From NCBI RefSeq assembly GCF_022397915.1, contig NZ_JAKEUO010000012.1, positions 1-64,000 of the forward strand: a stretch of DNA of 64,000 bases, written 5' to 3'. The DNA is from Vibrio sp. Isolate34 (GTDB lineage: Bacteria; Pseudomonadota; Gammaproteobacteria; Enterobacterales; Vibrionaceae). Below, one piece after another: positions 6,850-17,329 of the stretch; the first letter of the stretch is position 1, and every line of letters begins with the position of its first letter. The position numbers and the translations under genes were made by a program. The notes beneath the pieces were generated by a model. The model was not told the origin of the DNA. It ran no database searches and worked only from the letters and a program-made list of their open reading frames with translations.

Positions 6850-8304
6850 CTAAAATGCAGAGTGATACATCGCAAGATACTCTTTTGCGGCATCTTCCCA
6901 ACTAAAATCTTTCTGCATAGCATAAAGCTGAACACGCTTAATTTCAGATGGGTTTTGTGCATAAAGCAGTAATGAACGATGCAGTACAGCCAATAACGCT
7001 TGCGGCGTCGGCTCTTCAAAAGCAAATCCAGTCGCTACTTCAGGATCCTGATCGTAATCATTCACACTGTCTTTTAAACCACCCACAGAACGAACAATCG
7101 GTAAGGTACCGTAAGCCATGCTGTAGATCTGGTTTAAACCACAAGGTTCAAATTCAGAAGGCATCAAGAAGAAATCGGAGCCCGCTTCAACCAAGTGCGC
7201 TAGCTCGTTGTTGTATGCTTCTACGAACGAGAACTTGTCTGAGTGACGTGCCGATAGCTCTTTCAATTGACTCGCCAGCACTGGATCGCCTGTTCCTACA
7301 ATCACGATCTGAAGATCGTTCTTTAAAAACTGCTCGATTATAGGCAATAAGTAATGCACGCCTTTTTGATTCGTCAGACGACAAACCATGCCATACAAAG
7401 CGCAGTCGATGACTGGCAAACCTACATCTTGTTGCAGTTTTTGCTTACAAGCTGATTTTCCGCGAACCATGCTATGTTTAGTTGCTTTGTATTTACGAGG
7501 CAAAAAAGCATCCGTTTCAGGATTCCAAGCGCCATAATCACAGCCATTCAGGATACCGACTAAGTCAGAAGCTCTGTGTTGGAACTCTGCTGCCATACCA
7601 TGGCTACCAAGCTCAGTTTTGAGCTCTTCTGCATAGGTTGGGCTTACTGCATTCACTTTGTCGGCACACATCACACCGGCTTTTAGCATGGTGACATGAG
7701 TATCACTTACCGAAGCTTCTGGAACGTTGTAGCTGTGCATCTCAGGAAGAGACTGCAACTCATCGTAAGAGAACACACCTTTGAAAACCGCATTATGAAT
7801 TGAGATCACACTGCGCGTATTTTCAAAAAAGTCGTGCTGTTGATAACGCGATTTAAGCAAGAAAGGCACAAAACCAGTATGCCAATCGTTCGCGTGAATG
7901 ATATCAGGTTGGAAGCCAAGCTTTGGAAGCATATCAAGACATGCTGCACTGAAGAACGAGAAGCGCTCTCCGTTATCAGCGTAAGCTTCGTTATTTTCTG
8001 CGTACATTTCCGGGCGGTCAAAATACTTGGCACATTCAATACCAAAAACTGAAACGCCTTCTACACTCAGTTTTTGAACTTGGTAAGCCGTATGAGGCCA
8101 ATGATCGAGTTCAGTCGATAAAATAACTTCTGCTGAATCAATGTTTGGAATGTTTCTATATGCAGGGATAGTCACTCGAACGTCCTGTTCGAGTGTTTGC
8201 AACGCTTTCGGCAGTGCCTTAGCTACATCAGCCAAGCCACCACTTTTAATCAAGCCTTCAACCTCAGACGCTACAAAAAGTACCGAGAGAGTCTTAGTAA
8301 CCAA
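6850..8304 (-). CDS. glgA: Glycogen synthase GlgA
   Basis: A 484-residue GT5 glycogen synthase transferring glucose from ADP-glucose to glycogen. The N-terminal ADP-glucose site KSGGLADVAKALPKAL lies near residue 20 (the family K-x-G-G-L loop). The C-terminal GT-B half has the EPCGLNQIYSMAYGTLPIVRSVGGL motif near 385-410. The likely start is a TTG at 8304: AAGGAG stands 6 bases before it, and no in-frame ATG lies nearby. The start overlaps the end of glgC by 11 bases, so translation is probably coupled. A weaker hairpin terminator follows. Confidence 0.94.
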   Translation of the reverse strand: MVTKTLSVLFVASEVEGLIKSGGLADVAKALPKALQTLEQDVRVTIPAYRNIPNIDSAEVILSTELDHWPHTAYQVQKLSVEGVSVFGIECAKYFDRPEMYAENNEAYADNGERFSFFSAACLDMLPKLGFQPDIIHANDWHTGFVPFLLKSRYQQHDFFENTRSVISIHNAVFKGVFSYDELQSLPEMHSYNVPEASVSDTHVTMLKAGVMCADKVNAVSPTYAEELKTELGSHGMAAEFQHRASDLVGILNGCDYGAWNPETDAFLPRKYKATKHSMVRGKSACKQKLQQDVGLPVIDCALYGMVCRLTNQKGVHYLLPIIEQFLKNDLQIVIVGTGDPVLASQLKELSARHSDKFSFVEAYNNELAHLVEAGSDFFLMPSEFEPCGLNQIYSMAYGTLPIVRSVGGLKDSVNDYDQDPEVATGFAFEEPTPQALLAVLHRSLLLYAQNPSEIKRVQLYAMQKDFSWEDAAKEYLAMYHSAF

Positions 8305-9511
8305 CTCGTGCTCCTTTAGAAATCACTACGACACCATCGTCAGAGACGTGGTAATGCTTTTTATCTTCTGTCAGATTTACACCAATCTGTGTACCCGGAG
8401 CGATGTCTGCATCTTTATCAATGATAACGCGACGCAAGATACAACCCTCACCCACTTTTACATCACCGAGTAAGATACTTTCGCTAATGTCACACGCTGA
8501 TGCGATATTGCTGCGGAAGCCCAATACACTCTTTTCAATACGCGAACCACGTACATAACTACCGCTACACACAAGGCTATCAATGATCTGAATTCGACCA
8601 TTTGCCGAATCAGTAAACGTAGCTGGTGGTAGTGGCGGGTAGTAAGTGTGTAGAGGCCATTTACGGTTGTATAGCGAGAATGGTGCATCTTTCTTAAGAA
8701 GGTCCATGTGCGCTTGCCAGTACGCATCAATAGTACCTACATCGCGCCAGTAAACTTCTTCTTTCTCACCAGTAATACGGTTGGTGCTAAAATCATAAAC
8801 AAACACATCACCACGTGGGAACATGTTTGGAATAATGTCTTTGCCGAAATCGTGTGTCGAACCTTCTCTATCAGCATCTTCCGTTAGTTCAGCAAAAAGT
8901 TCTTTCGCTTCGAACACGTAGTTGCCCATAGAAACGAGCGCTGATTCTGGATCGCCCGGAATCGACTTCGGATTTGCAGGTTTCTCTTCAAAGCCAATCA
9001 TACGGCCATCAGCATCAACCTCAATAACACCGAATTCTGATGCTTCAGCAAGCGGCATGCGCAATGCTGATACTGTTAGAGCCGCTTTCTTCTCTTTATG
9101 GAAATCAAGCATCTGTTTGATGTCCATCTTATAGATATGGTCTGAACCAAAAATACATACTTGATCAGGTTCTTCCAACTCCATAAAGCCCATGTTTTGG
9201 TAGATAGCATCTGCTGTGCCTTCATACCAACGCTTTCCTTTACGCATCTGTGCAGGAATCGGGTCGATAAAACGGTCTGTTATACCACTGATATTCCAGC
9301 CTTTTTTCATATGGTGGAACAGGGATTGTGACTTGAATTGTGTTAATACATAGATCTTCATAAGATCAGCATTAACGAAGTTGTTCAAAGCGAAATCAAT
9401 TAAGCGGTAACTACCACCGAAAGGAACCGAGGGTTTGCTGCGAGATTCAGTTAAAGGTCTTAAGCGAGAGCCTTCACCACCAGCAAGAATCATTCCCAAT
9501 ACACCAGCCAT
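8294..9511 (-). CDS. glgC: Glucose-1-phosphate adenylyltransferase GlgC
   Basis: A 405-residue ADP-glucose pyrophosphorylase, the committed step of glycogen synthesis. The nucleotidyltransferase domain begins with GMILAGGEGSRLRPLT at residues 6-21; KPSVPFGGSYRLIDFALNN and the FEEKPANP sugar-phosphate site follow; the C-terminal third is a left-handed beta-helix. I start at the ATG at 9511 because GGAG lies 7 bases upstream and the protein then begins MAGVLGMILAGG like other Vibrio GlgC. An upstream extension to 9589 looks spurious. It is first in a two-gene glgC-glgA operon. Confidence 0.94.
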   Translation of the reverse strand: MAGVLGMILAGGEGSRLRPLTESRSKPSVPFGGSYRLIDFALNNFVNADLMKIYVLTQFKSQSLFHHMKKGWNISGITDRFIDPIPAQMRKGKRWYEGTADAIYQNMGFMELEEPDQVCIFGSDHIYKMDIKQMLDFHKEKKAALTVSALRMPLAEASEFGVIEVDADGRMIGFEEKPANPKSIPGDPESALVSMGNYVFEAKELFAELTEDADREGSTHDFGKDIIPNMFPRGDVFVYDFSTNRITGEKEEVYWRDVGTIDAYWQAHMDLLKKDAPFSLYNRKWPLHTYYPPLPPATFTDSANGRIQIIDSLVCSGSYVRGSRIEKSVLGFRSNIASACDISESILLGDVKVGEGCILRRVIIDKDADIAPGTQIGVNLTEDKKHYHVSDDGVVVISKGARVGY

Positions 9512-10047
9512 TTTATTCTCCATATATTTATAGCTTGTCGATGTCAGTACTCGTAGAGGTATCTTCCTCTGGGGGATGAGCACCAACACTTATTTCGGTA
9601 CTTAGCGAATATCCATTCACATACAGTGACAGTATCCTAAGCCAAACGTTGTTGTCCGTGCACTATTCTTTGCACTTGGTTTTATATACGTTATCGACTT
9701 TCCTGCCGATTTCAATTTTTAATACGCCATTCTGTGCTACGTAAGCTGATTGCTTTCCTAAGACTTAAAGCAGCTCACATTACACCGTCTGAGCGAAACA
9801 TTACATTAACACCCGACACACATCAGGTATACAACTAAACACTGAACTGTGACTTACAATATTTTAATTAAGTTACATTCTCGTTAAAGTTGCATAAGAA
9901 GATTTGATTAATTGCCATCATTTATTTTACGTTGTGAATTTAATAAATTTTCGCAGACGAAACACCAACTCAACAGGTTGCATAATTAGTCATATTTAGA
10001 TCAAAAAAAAGCAGCCAGTGGCTGCTTTTTCAATCGATAATCTTCAG
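9512..10047. other. glgC-topA intergenic region
   Basis: About 490 bases without a gene lie before the topA terminator. The sequence is A/T rich, especially 9840-9990, and should hold the glgC promoter, but I could not identify a convincing sigma-70 pair or operator by eye. Confidence 0.5.
10003..10031 (-). terminator. topA terminator
   Basis: AAAAAGCAGCCA pairs with TGGCTGCTTTTT across a short loop and serves the reverse-strand topA transcript; the T run on that strand is eight bases. Confidence 0.85.
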
Positions 10048-12678
10048 TTACTTTTCTTTGGGCTTTTTACGTTTATCCGTAACTTCCCATTTACCGTCGA
10101 TATACAGTGCGGTCCAACCAGATGGTTTTCCATCTACTTCAGTACGAACGTAGTTTTCTTTTGTCTTACGACTAAAACGAACCACTGCTGGCTTACCATC
10201 AGGATCAGCGACTGGTGCTGACGTCAGGTACTGGAACTTAGGTGAAATACGGTCTTTAAAACGAACCAGCTCTTCCACTAATGGCGCACGTGTTTCACGT
10301 GATTTAGGGAAATTGCTCGCCGCCATAAACAGACCAGAAGCACCGTCACGAAGCACGAAGTACGCGTCTGAGTTTTCACATGGAAGCTCAGGGAAGTGCA
10401 CTGGGTCTTCTTTTGGTGGCGCAACTTCGCCATTCTTTAGAATCTTACGAGTGTTCTTACAATCGTCATTGGTACAATCCATGTACTTACCGAAACGACC
10501 GTTCTTTAGAACCATGTCAGAGCCACACTTGTCACACTCAACAAGCGGACCATCATAGCCTTTCACTTTGAACTCGCCGTGCTCAACCACATAACCTTCA
10601 CAGTTAGGGTTGTTACCACATACGTGCATCTTACGCTTATCATCAATCAGATAAGCATCCATTGCCGTTTCACAGATAGGGCAACGTTTCTTAGCTCGAA
10701 GTGCTGCTGTTTCAACGTCTTCTTCAAGCACGTTGATAATGCCTTCTTCGTCACCAAGGTTGATTGTTGTCTTACAACGCTCTTTTGGTGGAAGTGCATA
10801 GCCAGAACAGCCTAGGAATACGCCTGTCGAAGCAGTACGGATACCCATCTTACGACCACAAGTCGGACACTCAATGTCGGTTTCTACGATGTGGTTTGGC
10901 TTCATGCCGCCCGCATCTTCATCAAGATCCGCTTTTTCCAAATCGCCAGTGAAATCTTCAAAGAAGTTATCCAGCACGCCTTTCCAGCTAGCTTCGCCTT
11001 CAGCAATTTGGTCTAACTTTTGCTCCATACGAGCTGTAAAGTCATAGTTCATTAGGTCATTGAAACTGCCATCTAGACGGTCAGTAACAATCTCACCCAT
11101 TTTCTCAGCATAGAAACGGCGTTGTTCAACTTTCACGTAACCACGATCTTGAATCGTCGAGATGATCGATGCATACGTTGAAGGGCGACCAATACCACGC
11201 TTCTCAAGCTCTTTAACAAGTGCCGCTTCAGTGAAACGTGCCGGTGGCTTAGTGAAGTGCTGTTTAGGGTCTAGAGCAATCAGGTCAAGCTTATCGCCAA
11301 TTTGAACTGCTGGAAGAATTGTATCTTCGTTTTTACCCATTGGGCGTTGAACGCGAGTCCAACCATCGAACTTAAGAATACGACCTTTCGCTTTTAGCGT
11401 GTACTCGTCAGCTTTAACGCTTACCGTTGTTGAGTCGTATTGTGCAGGTGTCATTTGACACGCAACAAATTGATTCCAAATCAGCGAGTAAAGCTTGTGT
11501 GCGTCTGCGTCTACGCCGTTTAGATCTTCCGACTTAACATCTACACTTGAAGGACGAATCGCTTCGTGGGCCTCTTGAGCGCCCTCTTTGCTGCCGTATG
11601 CCAGTGCTTTCGGTGGAAGATATTGAGCACCAAACTCAGAACCAATATATTCACGAGCGGCTTCTACCGCTTCTGAACTCAAGTTGGTCGAGTCAGTACG
11701 CATATAAGTAATGTAACCCGCTTCATACAGACGTTGAGCCAGCATCATGGTTTTCTTTACGCCGTAACCAAGACGCGTACTCGCCGCTTGTTGCAGCGTC
11801 GATGTAATGTAAGGTGCAGACGGCTTACTCTTCGTTGGGCGGTCTTCACGTTTACATACTTCGTATTGCGCTTTTTCTAAAACACTAACTGCAGCTTGGG
11901 TTTGCGCTTCATTTTCAGGTTTAAACGCAACACCGTCTTTCTGTGCAACTTGCAGTCTGAAGTCGGTTTTTTCTGCTGTTTTGGTATCAGCGTGCACATC
12001 CCAGAACTCTTCAGGGATAAAGGCATTGATCTCGCGCTCACGCTCTACCAATAGTTTTACAGCTACTGATTGAACGCGGCCAGCGGATAGGCCACGTGCT
12101 ACTTTCTTCCAAAGCAGAGGTGACACCATAAAGCCAACAACACGGTCCATAAAACGTCGTGCTTGCTGTGCGTTTACGCCATCAATATTCAGCTCACCTG
12201 GAGTTTCGAAAGCTTGTTGAATAGCATTCTTGGTGATTTCGTTAAAAACCACTCGCTTGTATCGCGTTTCATCGCCACCGATGATCTCACGAAGGTGCCA
12301 TGCGATAGCTTCTCCTTCGCGGTCCAAATCGGTTGCGAGATAAACATGGTCTGCGTTCTCAGCCAGTTTTTGCAATTCAGCAACGACTTTTTCTTTACCA
12401 GGTAGTATTTGGTAGTTCGCTTCCCACTCTTTATACGGGTTGATACCCATTTTTTTGATAAGAGCTTTGCGATCTTTTTCTTTCTTGATACGAGCTTTTT
12501 CTTCTGGGCTCATACCCTTTGTTGAAACTGCAGCAGCCTTTTTACCAGTACTTTGACCAGCCGTTGGTAAATCACGTACGTGACCTACACTCGACTTAAC
12601 GACAAAGTCTTTGCCAAGGTATTTATTGATAGTTTTAGCCTTGGCCGGCGACTCCACTATAACGAGCGATTTACCCAT
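10048..12678 (-). CDS. topA: DNA topoisomerase I TopA
   Basis: An 876-residue type IA topoisomerase that relaxes negative supercoils. The TOPRIM domain comes first ([17 protein letters not shown] at 5-21, [18 protein letters not shown]). The active-site Tyr is Y325 in [12 protein letters not shown]. Three C-terminal tetracysteine zinc fingers follow from about residue 595 ([24 protein letters not shown]), then a short basic tail ending KKPKEK. The chosen ATG at 12678 gives the family N terminus [10 protein letters not shown]; eight extra codons upstream are possible but unlikely. yciN lies divergently beside it, as in enterobacteria. Confidence 0.96.
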   Translation of the reverse strand: MGKSLVIVESPAKAKTINKYLGKDFVVKSSVGHVRDLPTAGQSTGKKAAAVSTKGMSPEEKARIKKEKDRKALIKKMGINPYKEWEANYQILPGKEKVVAELQKLAENADHVYLATDLDREGEAIAWHLREIIGGDETRYKRVVFNEITKNAIQQAFETPGELNIDGVNAQQARRFMDRVVGFMVSPLLWKKVARGLSAGRVQSVAVKLLVEREREINAFIPEEFWDVHADTKTAEKTDFRLQVAQKDGVAFKPENEAQTQAAVSVLEKAQYEVCKREDRPTKSKPSAPYITSTLQQAASTRLGYGVKKTMMLAQRLYEAGYITYMRTDSTNLSSEAVEAAREYIGSEFGAQYLPPKALAYGSKEGAQEAHEAIRPSSVDVKSEDLNGVDADAHKLYSLIWNQFVACQMTPAQYDSTTVSVKADEYTLKAKGRILKFDGWTRVQRPMGKNEDTILPAVQIGDKLDLIALDPKQHFTKPPARFTEAALVKELEKRGIGRPSTYASIISTIQDRGYVKVEQRRFYAEKMGEIVTDRLDGSFNDLMNYDFTARMEQKLDQIAEGEASWKGVLDNFFEDFTGDLEKADLDEDAGGMKPNHIVETDIECPTCGRKMGIRTASTGVFLGCSGYALPPKERCKTTINLGDEEGIINVLEEDVETAALRAKKRCPICETAMDAYLIDDKRKMHVCGNNPNCEGYVVEHGEFKVKGYDGPLVECDKCGSDMVLKNGRFGKYMDCTNDDCKNTRKILKNGEVAPPKEDPVHFPELPCENSDAYFVLRDGASGLFMAASNFPKSRETRAPLVEELVRFKDRISPKFQYLTSAPVADPDGKPAVVRFSRKTKENYVRTEVDGKPSGWTALYIDGKWEVTDKRKKPKEK

Positions 12679-13117
12679 ATTGACTCTAACGTCCTTAATC
12701 ACGATGCTTCAGCACCAACAATTTAACTTGTGGGCTTTTACGCATGATATTCTAAATTCATTGCTTCTTTTTTTACTATTGTGCGAGATTACTAGAAGAT
12801 CAACCGCTTTTTTCAAAATTGGATCTGATCGCTCGACAATTCGACGACTCATAGATAAAAGGGGCACAATATAAAGAAGCTATAAAGTACTCATAAAGAA
12901 TACTTGCAAGAGCCTATTCATCAGGCATTACGTCTAAACGGGCTCATACTAAGCTTGTCCGCGAATCTAACGCGAGCTCCATTCAATTATTTTTGCCGTA
13001 AATCACAAAATAAATTGTGGATATCCGAAAAGACTCTCTTAATCGGTTGTGAAATCATTGAATTTCTAGTTCGACACCATAAACTCAACGTTATATTCAG
13101 TTATCAGAGATAAACTC
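12679..13117. other. topA-yciN divergent intergenic region
   Basis: This spacer of 439 bases should carry the promoters of both genes. topA promoters are supercoiling-sensitive in other bacteria, but I see no distinct operator here. Open frames on the forward strand inside it lack family resemblance and a ribosome-binding site. Confidence 0.5.
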
Positions 13118-13363
13118 ATGACAAAGAAAGTAATAGCAGAATTTGATTTACTGCTTATCGCAAACCAAATTATCCAATCACATGATGACTACATTGAAGG
13201 CATGCGCACAAACAGCGTAGTAGAGAAAGACGATGTACTCATCTTCAAAGGTGAATACTTCCTAGATAGCAATGGAATGCCGACAGAAAATACAACTGCA
13301 GTGTTTAACATGTTTAAATACTTAGCGCACCATCTTTCGAAAGAGTTTACGCTTCAGCAATAA
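13118..13363 (+). CDS. yciN: DUF2498 family protein YciN
   Basis: An 81-residue soluble protein. The second half, [30 protein letters not shown], matches the E. coli YciN pattern [27 protein letters not shown] nearly residue for residue, and the topA neighbour is conserved. The function of the family is unknown. It starts at an ATG after a weak GAGA and ends just before a bidirectional terminator shared with aroA. Confidence 0.88.
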   Translation: [81 protein letters not shown]

Positions 13364-13365
13364 TT

Positions 13366-13395
13366 AAAAAGCTTGCCATTTAGGCAAGCTTTTTA
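13366..13395. terminator. Bidirectional terminator between yciN and aroA
   Basis: AAAAAGCTTGCC and GGCAAGCTTTTT form a perfect stem with flanking A and T runs between convergent genes. Confidence 0.9.
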
Positions 13396-13423
13396 CTTCC
13401 TGAACCTTTAAGTACTTCGTATT

Positions 13424-14704
13424 TTATTGACTCAGCATTTTCAGCTTGTCGAAGTAATCAGGGAATGTCTTTGACGTACAACCAGGATCATTGATGGTCA
13501 CAGGCGTATCGCTCAAAGCAACTAGTGAGAAGCACATTGCCATACGGTGATCATCATACGTATCAATCGCCGCGTGTGTCAGCTCAGCAACCGGGTTTAC
13601 GATGATGTAATCTTCACCCTCTTCAACCTCAGCACCGACTTTACGTAATTCGGTTGCCATCGCAGCCAAACGGTCAGTCTCTTTCACACGCCAGTTGTAG
13701 ACGTTACGGATAGCCGTTGTGCCTTTCGCAAACAGTGCGGTTGTTGCGATAGTCATCGCAGCATCAGGGATATGGTTATAGTCCATATCAATGCCTTTTA
13801 GCTCACCACAACGAGAGATAACGTAGTCATCACCCCATTCGATTTCAGCACCCATTTTTTCAAGTGCATCAGCGAATTGGATATCACCTTGGATACTGTT
13901 TTTACCAATACCCGTCACCTTGATCTCGCCGCCTTTAATCGCTGCTGCCGCAAGGAAATAAGAAGCAGAAGATGCATCGCCTTCAACTAAGAAGTCACCC
14001 GGAGCTGTGTAAGATTGACCCGTCGGAATCACGAACTCTTGGTAGTCGTTGTTGATCACGTCCACACCAAATTGTTTCATAATGTGTAGCGTGATATCGA
14101 TGTAAGGTTTAGAAACCAATTCACCTTCAATTTTGATCGTCACTTCGCCTTCAGCTAACGGTGCGGCCATCAAAAATGCCGTCAAAAACTGGCTAGAGAT
14201 AGAACCGTCGATTGAAACCGTTCCACTCTTAAGACCAGTGCCTGTGATCTTCAGTGGTGGGTAGTTTTCGTTTTCTAGATATTCGACTTCAGCGCCGGCT
14301 TCTCGTAGTGCCGTTACTAAGTGGCCAATCGGGCGCTCTTTCATACGAGGCTCGCCTGTCAGAACGTATTCACCACGACCTAAACACAATGCTGCAGCAA
14401 GCGGACGCATCGCCGTACCTGCGTTACCTAAGAAAAGTTCAAGAGCTTTATCGCTTGAGAATGCACCACCAACACCCGTTACTTCACAAACAGTTTTGTC
14501 AGCAGACAGCTGATAGTTAACACCTAGCTGAGTCAAAGCGTTGAGCATATGGCGAATGTCATCACTGTCTAGCAAGTTTGTTAGGCGAGTCGTTCCAGTT
14601 GAAAGTGCAGCCAAAAGAAGTGCACGGTTAGAAACACTTTTTGAGCCAGGTAGATTAACTTCCCCACTCACTTTTTGAATTGGTTGTAACGTAAGGCTTT
14701 CCAT
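13424..14704 (-). CDS. aroA: 3-phosphoshikimate 1-carboxyvinyltransferase (EPSP synthase) AroA
   Basis: A 426-residue EPSP synthase catalysing the sixth shikimate-pathway step. Signature segments are present: [17 protein letters not shown] (substrate lysine and serine-arginine pair) at 19-35, [10 protein letters not shown] near 92, [12 protein letters not shown] near 118, and [22 protein letters not shown] near 345. The form is class I (enterobacterial-like). The ATG at 14704 begins MESLTLQPI, the usual N terminus. The usual serC partner is absent. An 8-bp inverted repeat at 14726-14761 lies just upstream. Confidence 0.95.
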   Translation of the reverse strand: MESLTLQPIQKVSGEVNLPGSKSVSNRALLLAALSTGTTRLTNLLDSDDIRHMLNALTQLGVNYQLSADKTVCEVTGVGGAFSSDKALELFLGNAGTAMRPLAAALCLGRGEYVLTGEPRMKERPIGHLVTALREAGAEVEYLENENYPPLKITGTGLKSGTVSIDGSISSQFLTAFLMAAPLAEGEVTIKIEGELVSKPYIDITLHIMKQFGVDVINNDYQEFVIPTGQSYTAPGDFLVEGDASSASYFLAAAAIKGGEIKVTGIGKNSIQGDIQFADALEKMGAEIEWGDDYVISRCGELKGIDMDYNHIPDAAMTIATTALFAKGTTAIRNVYNWRVKETDRLAAMATELRKVGAEVEEGEDYIIVNPVAELTHAAIDTYDDHRMAMCFSLVALSDTPVTINDPGCTSKTFPDYFDKLKMLSQ

Positions 14705-14866
14705 TAAATCTTATAGTCCTTGTACCACCCGAAGTCACTGGCGCGTATTTATTTTCGGGTGATGAATAATTCTTCGTACTTGCAGACTAACGAACTTTTC
14801 CGACGAACTCCAGAGCTAATCCCCCTTATAAAGGTGATTAATTAGCTAATCGATCGTATTTATATA

Positions 14867-15322
14867 CTAGTACACTAGATCGACACGTACACCATCGGAG
14901 AAATACAGAATTCGCACATCGTCACCTCGGTTAAACAACATCGAATTATCGACATCTTGGATGATGTTAACCAGCTTGTTGTCTTTGGTTTTGACCAATA
15001 ACTCGACAAGTTTGTACTCGATTTTATATTGTGTATTGCCTCGATTTCGAGCAATCCCTGCACCAGCGACGGCACCAACAGCCGTCGCTACTTCTTTGCC
15101 GGTACCACCACCAAACTGGTTACCGATCAAGCCGCCGATCGCAGCACCCAATAAGGTTTCCCAACCATTCGCTTTCGATTCAACGATCTCTTGTTGAGTG
15201 ATGTATCTAACCGTATCGATCTCACCATAAACAACTTCGTTCACTGGTCGAGCTTCGTTTCTGTTGTAAGCTGCATTTGCCAACATGGGCAAAACAAGTA
15301 AAATCCAAAGCAACTTCTTCAT
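14867..15322 (-). CDS. Glycine-zipper 2TM domain envelope protein
   Basis: A 151-residue exported protein. Residues 1-18 are a Sec signal peptide (MKKLLWILLVLPMLANA, cleavage before AY). No lipobox cysteine is seen. Residues about 52-95 form a glycine zipper (GWETLLGAAIGGLIGNQFGG, GAVAGAGIARN) as in SlyB/17-kDa-antigen-like outer membrane proteins. A C-terminal beta-rich part follows. It is likely inserted in the outer membrane or periplasmic face; the role is unknown. It is divergent from aat, with only 53 bases between the starts. Confidence 0.8.
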   Translation of the reverse strand: MKKLLWILLVLPMLANAAYNRNEARPVNEVVYGEIDTVRYITQQEIVESKANGWETLLGAAIGGLIGNQFGGGTGKEVATAVGAVAGAGIARNRGNTQYKIEYKLVELLVKTKDNKLVNIIQDVDNSMLFNRGDDVRILYFSDGVRVDLVY

Positions 15323-15375
15323 GGTAAAACTCCTAAAGACCTCTTGGTCAGTGATTAATCTGTAACGCGGTACTT

Positions 15376-16086
15376 ATGACTATATACCTAACCGAACTTG
15401 ATACTACTAGTATAGAGTTTCCTTCGCCCTTCGACGCGCTTGATGAACCCAACGGTCTGCTCGCCTTTGGTGGTGACTTGTCACCAATGCGAATTTTAAA
15501 TGCTTATAGCCAAGGTATATTTCCATGGTATGGCCCAGGCGAGCCTATACTTTGGTGGAGCCCAGCACCGCGAGCGGTATTTAATCCTAAGACATTCGAA
15601 CCGTCAAAAAGTCTTAAAAAGTTTCAAAGAAAACACAATTATCGTGTCAGCATAAACCAAGCGACTGACAAAGTGATTGGCTACTGCTCATCACTAAGGC
15701 CCGAAGAAGAAACGTGGCTTAACAATGACATGCAGTCGGCCTATTGTGAACTCGCTTCATTAGGATTCTGTCATTCTGTTGAAGTGTGGCAAGGCGATGA
15801 ACTGATCGGCGGGCTTTATGGCTTACAAAGAGGCCAAGTCTTTTGCGGTGAATCGATGTTTAGCTTGAAGACCAATGCCTCTAAAATTGCACTATGGTAC
15901 TTTTGTAAACACTTTACCCGATTCGGTGGCAAGCTCATCGATTGCCAAGTTATGAATCCTCACTTGGAATCCTTAGGCGCTATCGAGGTCGAGAGAGATG
16001 AGTTTCTGAGCTCTCTACAGTTACTCAAAGAAACGCCCGTTGACGATGCATGCTTTGAAAGCCAATGGCTAGAGGGAACGCCTTAA
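15376..16086 (+). CDS. aat: Leucyl/phenylalanyl-tRNA--protein transferase Aat
   Basis: A 236-residue L/F transferase that adds Leu or Phe from aminoacyl-tRNA to proteins beginning with Lys or Arg, creating a ClpS/ClpAP degron. Diagnostic stretches are FPSPFDALDEPNGLLAFGGDLSP (14-36), GIFPWYGPGEPILWWSPAPRAV (48-70) and FCGESMFSLKTNASKIAL near 155. Its stop overlaps the bpt start by one base (TAATG), so the two transferases are translationally coupled. ClpS and ClpA genes lie a little downstream. Confidence 0.95.
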   Translation: MTIYLTELDTTSIEFPSPFDALDEPNGLLAFGGDLSPMRILNAYSQGIFPWYGPGEPILWWSPAPRAVFNPKTFEPSKSLKKFQRKHNYRVSINQATDKVIGYCSSLRPEEETWLNNDMQSAYCELASLGFCHSVEVWQGDELIGGLYGLQRGQVFCGESMFSLKTNASKIALWYFCKHFTRFGGKLIDCQVMNPHLESLGAIEVERDEFLSSLQLLKETPVDDACFESQWLEGTP

Positions 16087-16784
16087 TGAATCCAGATTTA
16101 CAACAAATCAGAATTGGATTAACAGACAATCACGCTTGCAGCTACTTGCCTCACCTCGAAGAAAGAGTGGCAGTCACGCTTGATGAACACATGCACACCT
16201 CAGATAACTATGAAGTTCTACTTGCCAACGGGTTTCGTCGTAGCGGTTCAACGATCTATAAGCCACATTGCGATAATTGCTCAGCGTGCCAAGCCATTCG
16301 TCTTTCTATTCCAGAAGTTAAGTTTTCTAAGAGCCAACGACGCGTCCTCAACAAGGCAAAATCACTTCGTTGGGAATTGAAAGACAAGATGGATGACAAC
16401 TGGTTTGATTTATATAGCCGCTATATTACCGCTCGTCATCGTTCGGGAACCATGTATCCACCAAAGAAAGAAGAGTTTCTACAATTCTCACAAAATGAGT
16501 GGCTTACAACAAAGTTCATGCATATCTATGACGAGAACAAGTTAATCGGAATTGCGGTGACCGATGTTATGGCTCATAGCACCAGCGCGTTTTATACCTT
16601 CTTCGATCCTGATATCGATATATCCATGGGAACACTTGGCGTTCTATTCCAGATCCAACATGCCCAGAAAGAGCAAAAACAGTGGTTATATTTGGGTTAT
16701 CAAATCGATGAATGCCCTGCGATGAACTATAAAGTACGATTTCAACGTCATCAAAGGCTAGTAAATCAGCGGTGGCAAGGGTAG
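16086..16784 (+). CDS. bpt: Aspartate/glutamate leucyltransferase Bpt
   Basis: A 232-residue transferase related to eukaryotic ATE1 that adds Leu to N-terminal Asp or Glu, feeding the ClpS/ClpAP N-degron pathway. The N-terminal CSYLPH and the HCDNCSACQAIRL cysteine cluster near 60-72 mark the family, as does GTMYPPKKEEF. The ATG at 16086 overlaps the aat stop. A seven-codon extension inside aat is not needed. It is absent from E. coli but known in Vibrio, where aat-bpt form an operon. Confidence 0.93.
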   Translation: MNPDLQQIRIGLTDNHACSYLPHLEERVAVTLDEHMHTSDNYEVLLANGFRRSGSTIYKPHCDNCSACQAIRLSIPEVKFSKSQRRVLNKAKSLRWELKDKMDDNWFDLYSRYITARHRSGTMYPPKKEEFLQFSQNEWLTTKFMHIYDENKLIGIAVTDVMAHSTSAFYTFFDPDIDISMGTLGVLFQIQHAQKEQKQWLYLGYQIDECPAMNYKVRFQRHQRLVNQRWQG

Positions 16785-16865
16785 AATACGCGACAACTTT
16801 ACATATTTTGATTTTAACGGCACAATCAAGCCGTTGAAAACCGCCAAATTTCGAAAGAGGATTAG

Positions 16866-17084
<219 letters not shown>

Positions 17085-17109
17085 TTATTAATTAGCGAAT
17101 ACAATAAGA

Positions 17110-17136
17110 AGCGGAGCTTAAGGCTCCGTTTTTTAT
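17110..17136 (+). terminator. infA terminator
   Basis: CGGAGC and GCTCCG close a short stem, followed by TTTTTTA. Confidence 0.75.
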
Positions 17137-17174
17137 CGCCTGAACATTGCCCCTTTAGCAAAACCTACCTCGTA

Positions 17175-17261
<87 letters not shown>

Positions 17262-17264
17262 AGC

Positions 17265-17302
17265 ATAAAAAAACGCACAACCTAAGTCATGCGTTTTATA
17301 GT
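17265..17302 (-). terminator. clpA terminator
   Basis: On the reverse strand AAAACGCA pairs with TGCGTTTT around a 12-base loop, followed by TTTT. Confidence 0.75.
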
Positions 17303-17329
17303 TAAGCTTTTGAGCTATTCATCAATTGT

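Noticed and set aside
9512..9589. N-terminal extension of GlgC (26 more codons)
   Set aside because: The added residues have no family resemblance, while the ATG at 9511 has GGAG at proper distance and gives the standard GlgC N terminus.
12611..12874. Forward open frame across the topA start
   Set aside because: Antisense to the topA N terminus and continues into an A/T-rich promoter region; the protein is not recognisable.
14726..14761. Terminator of the glycine-zipper gene
   Set aside because: The 8-bp stem CACCCGAA/TTCGGGTG has a 20-base loop and no T run on the reverse strand.
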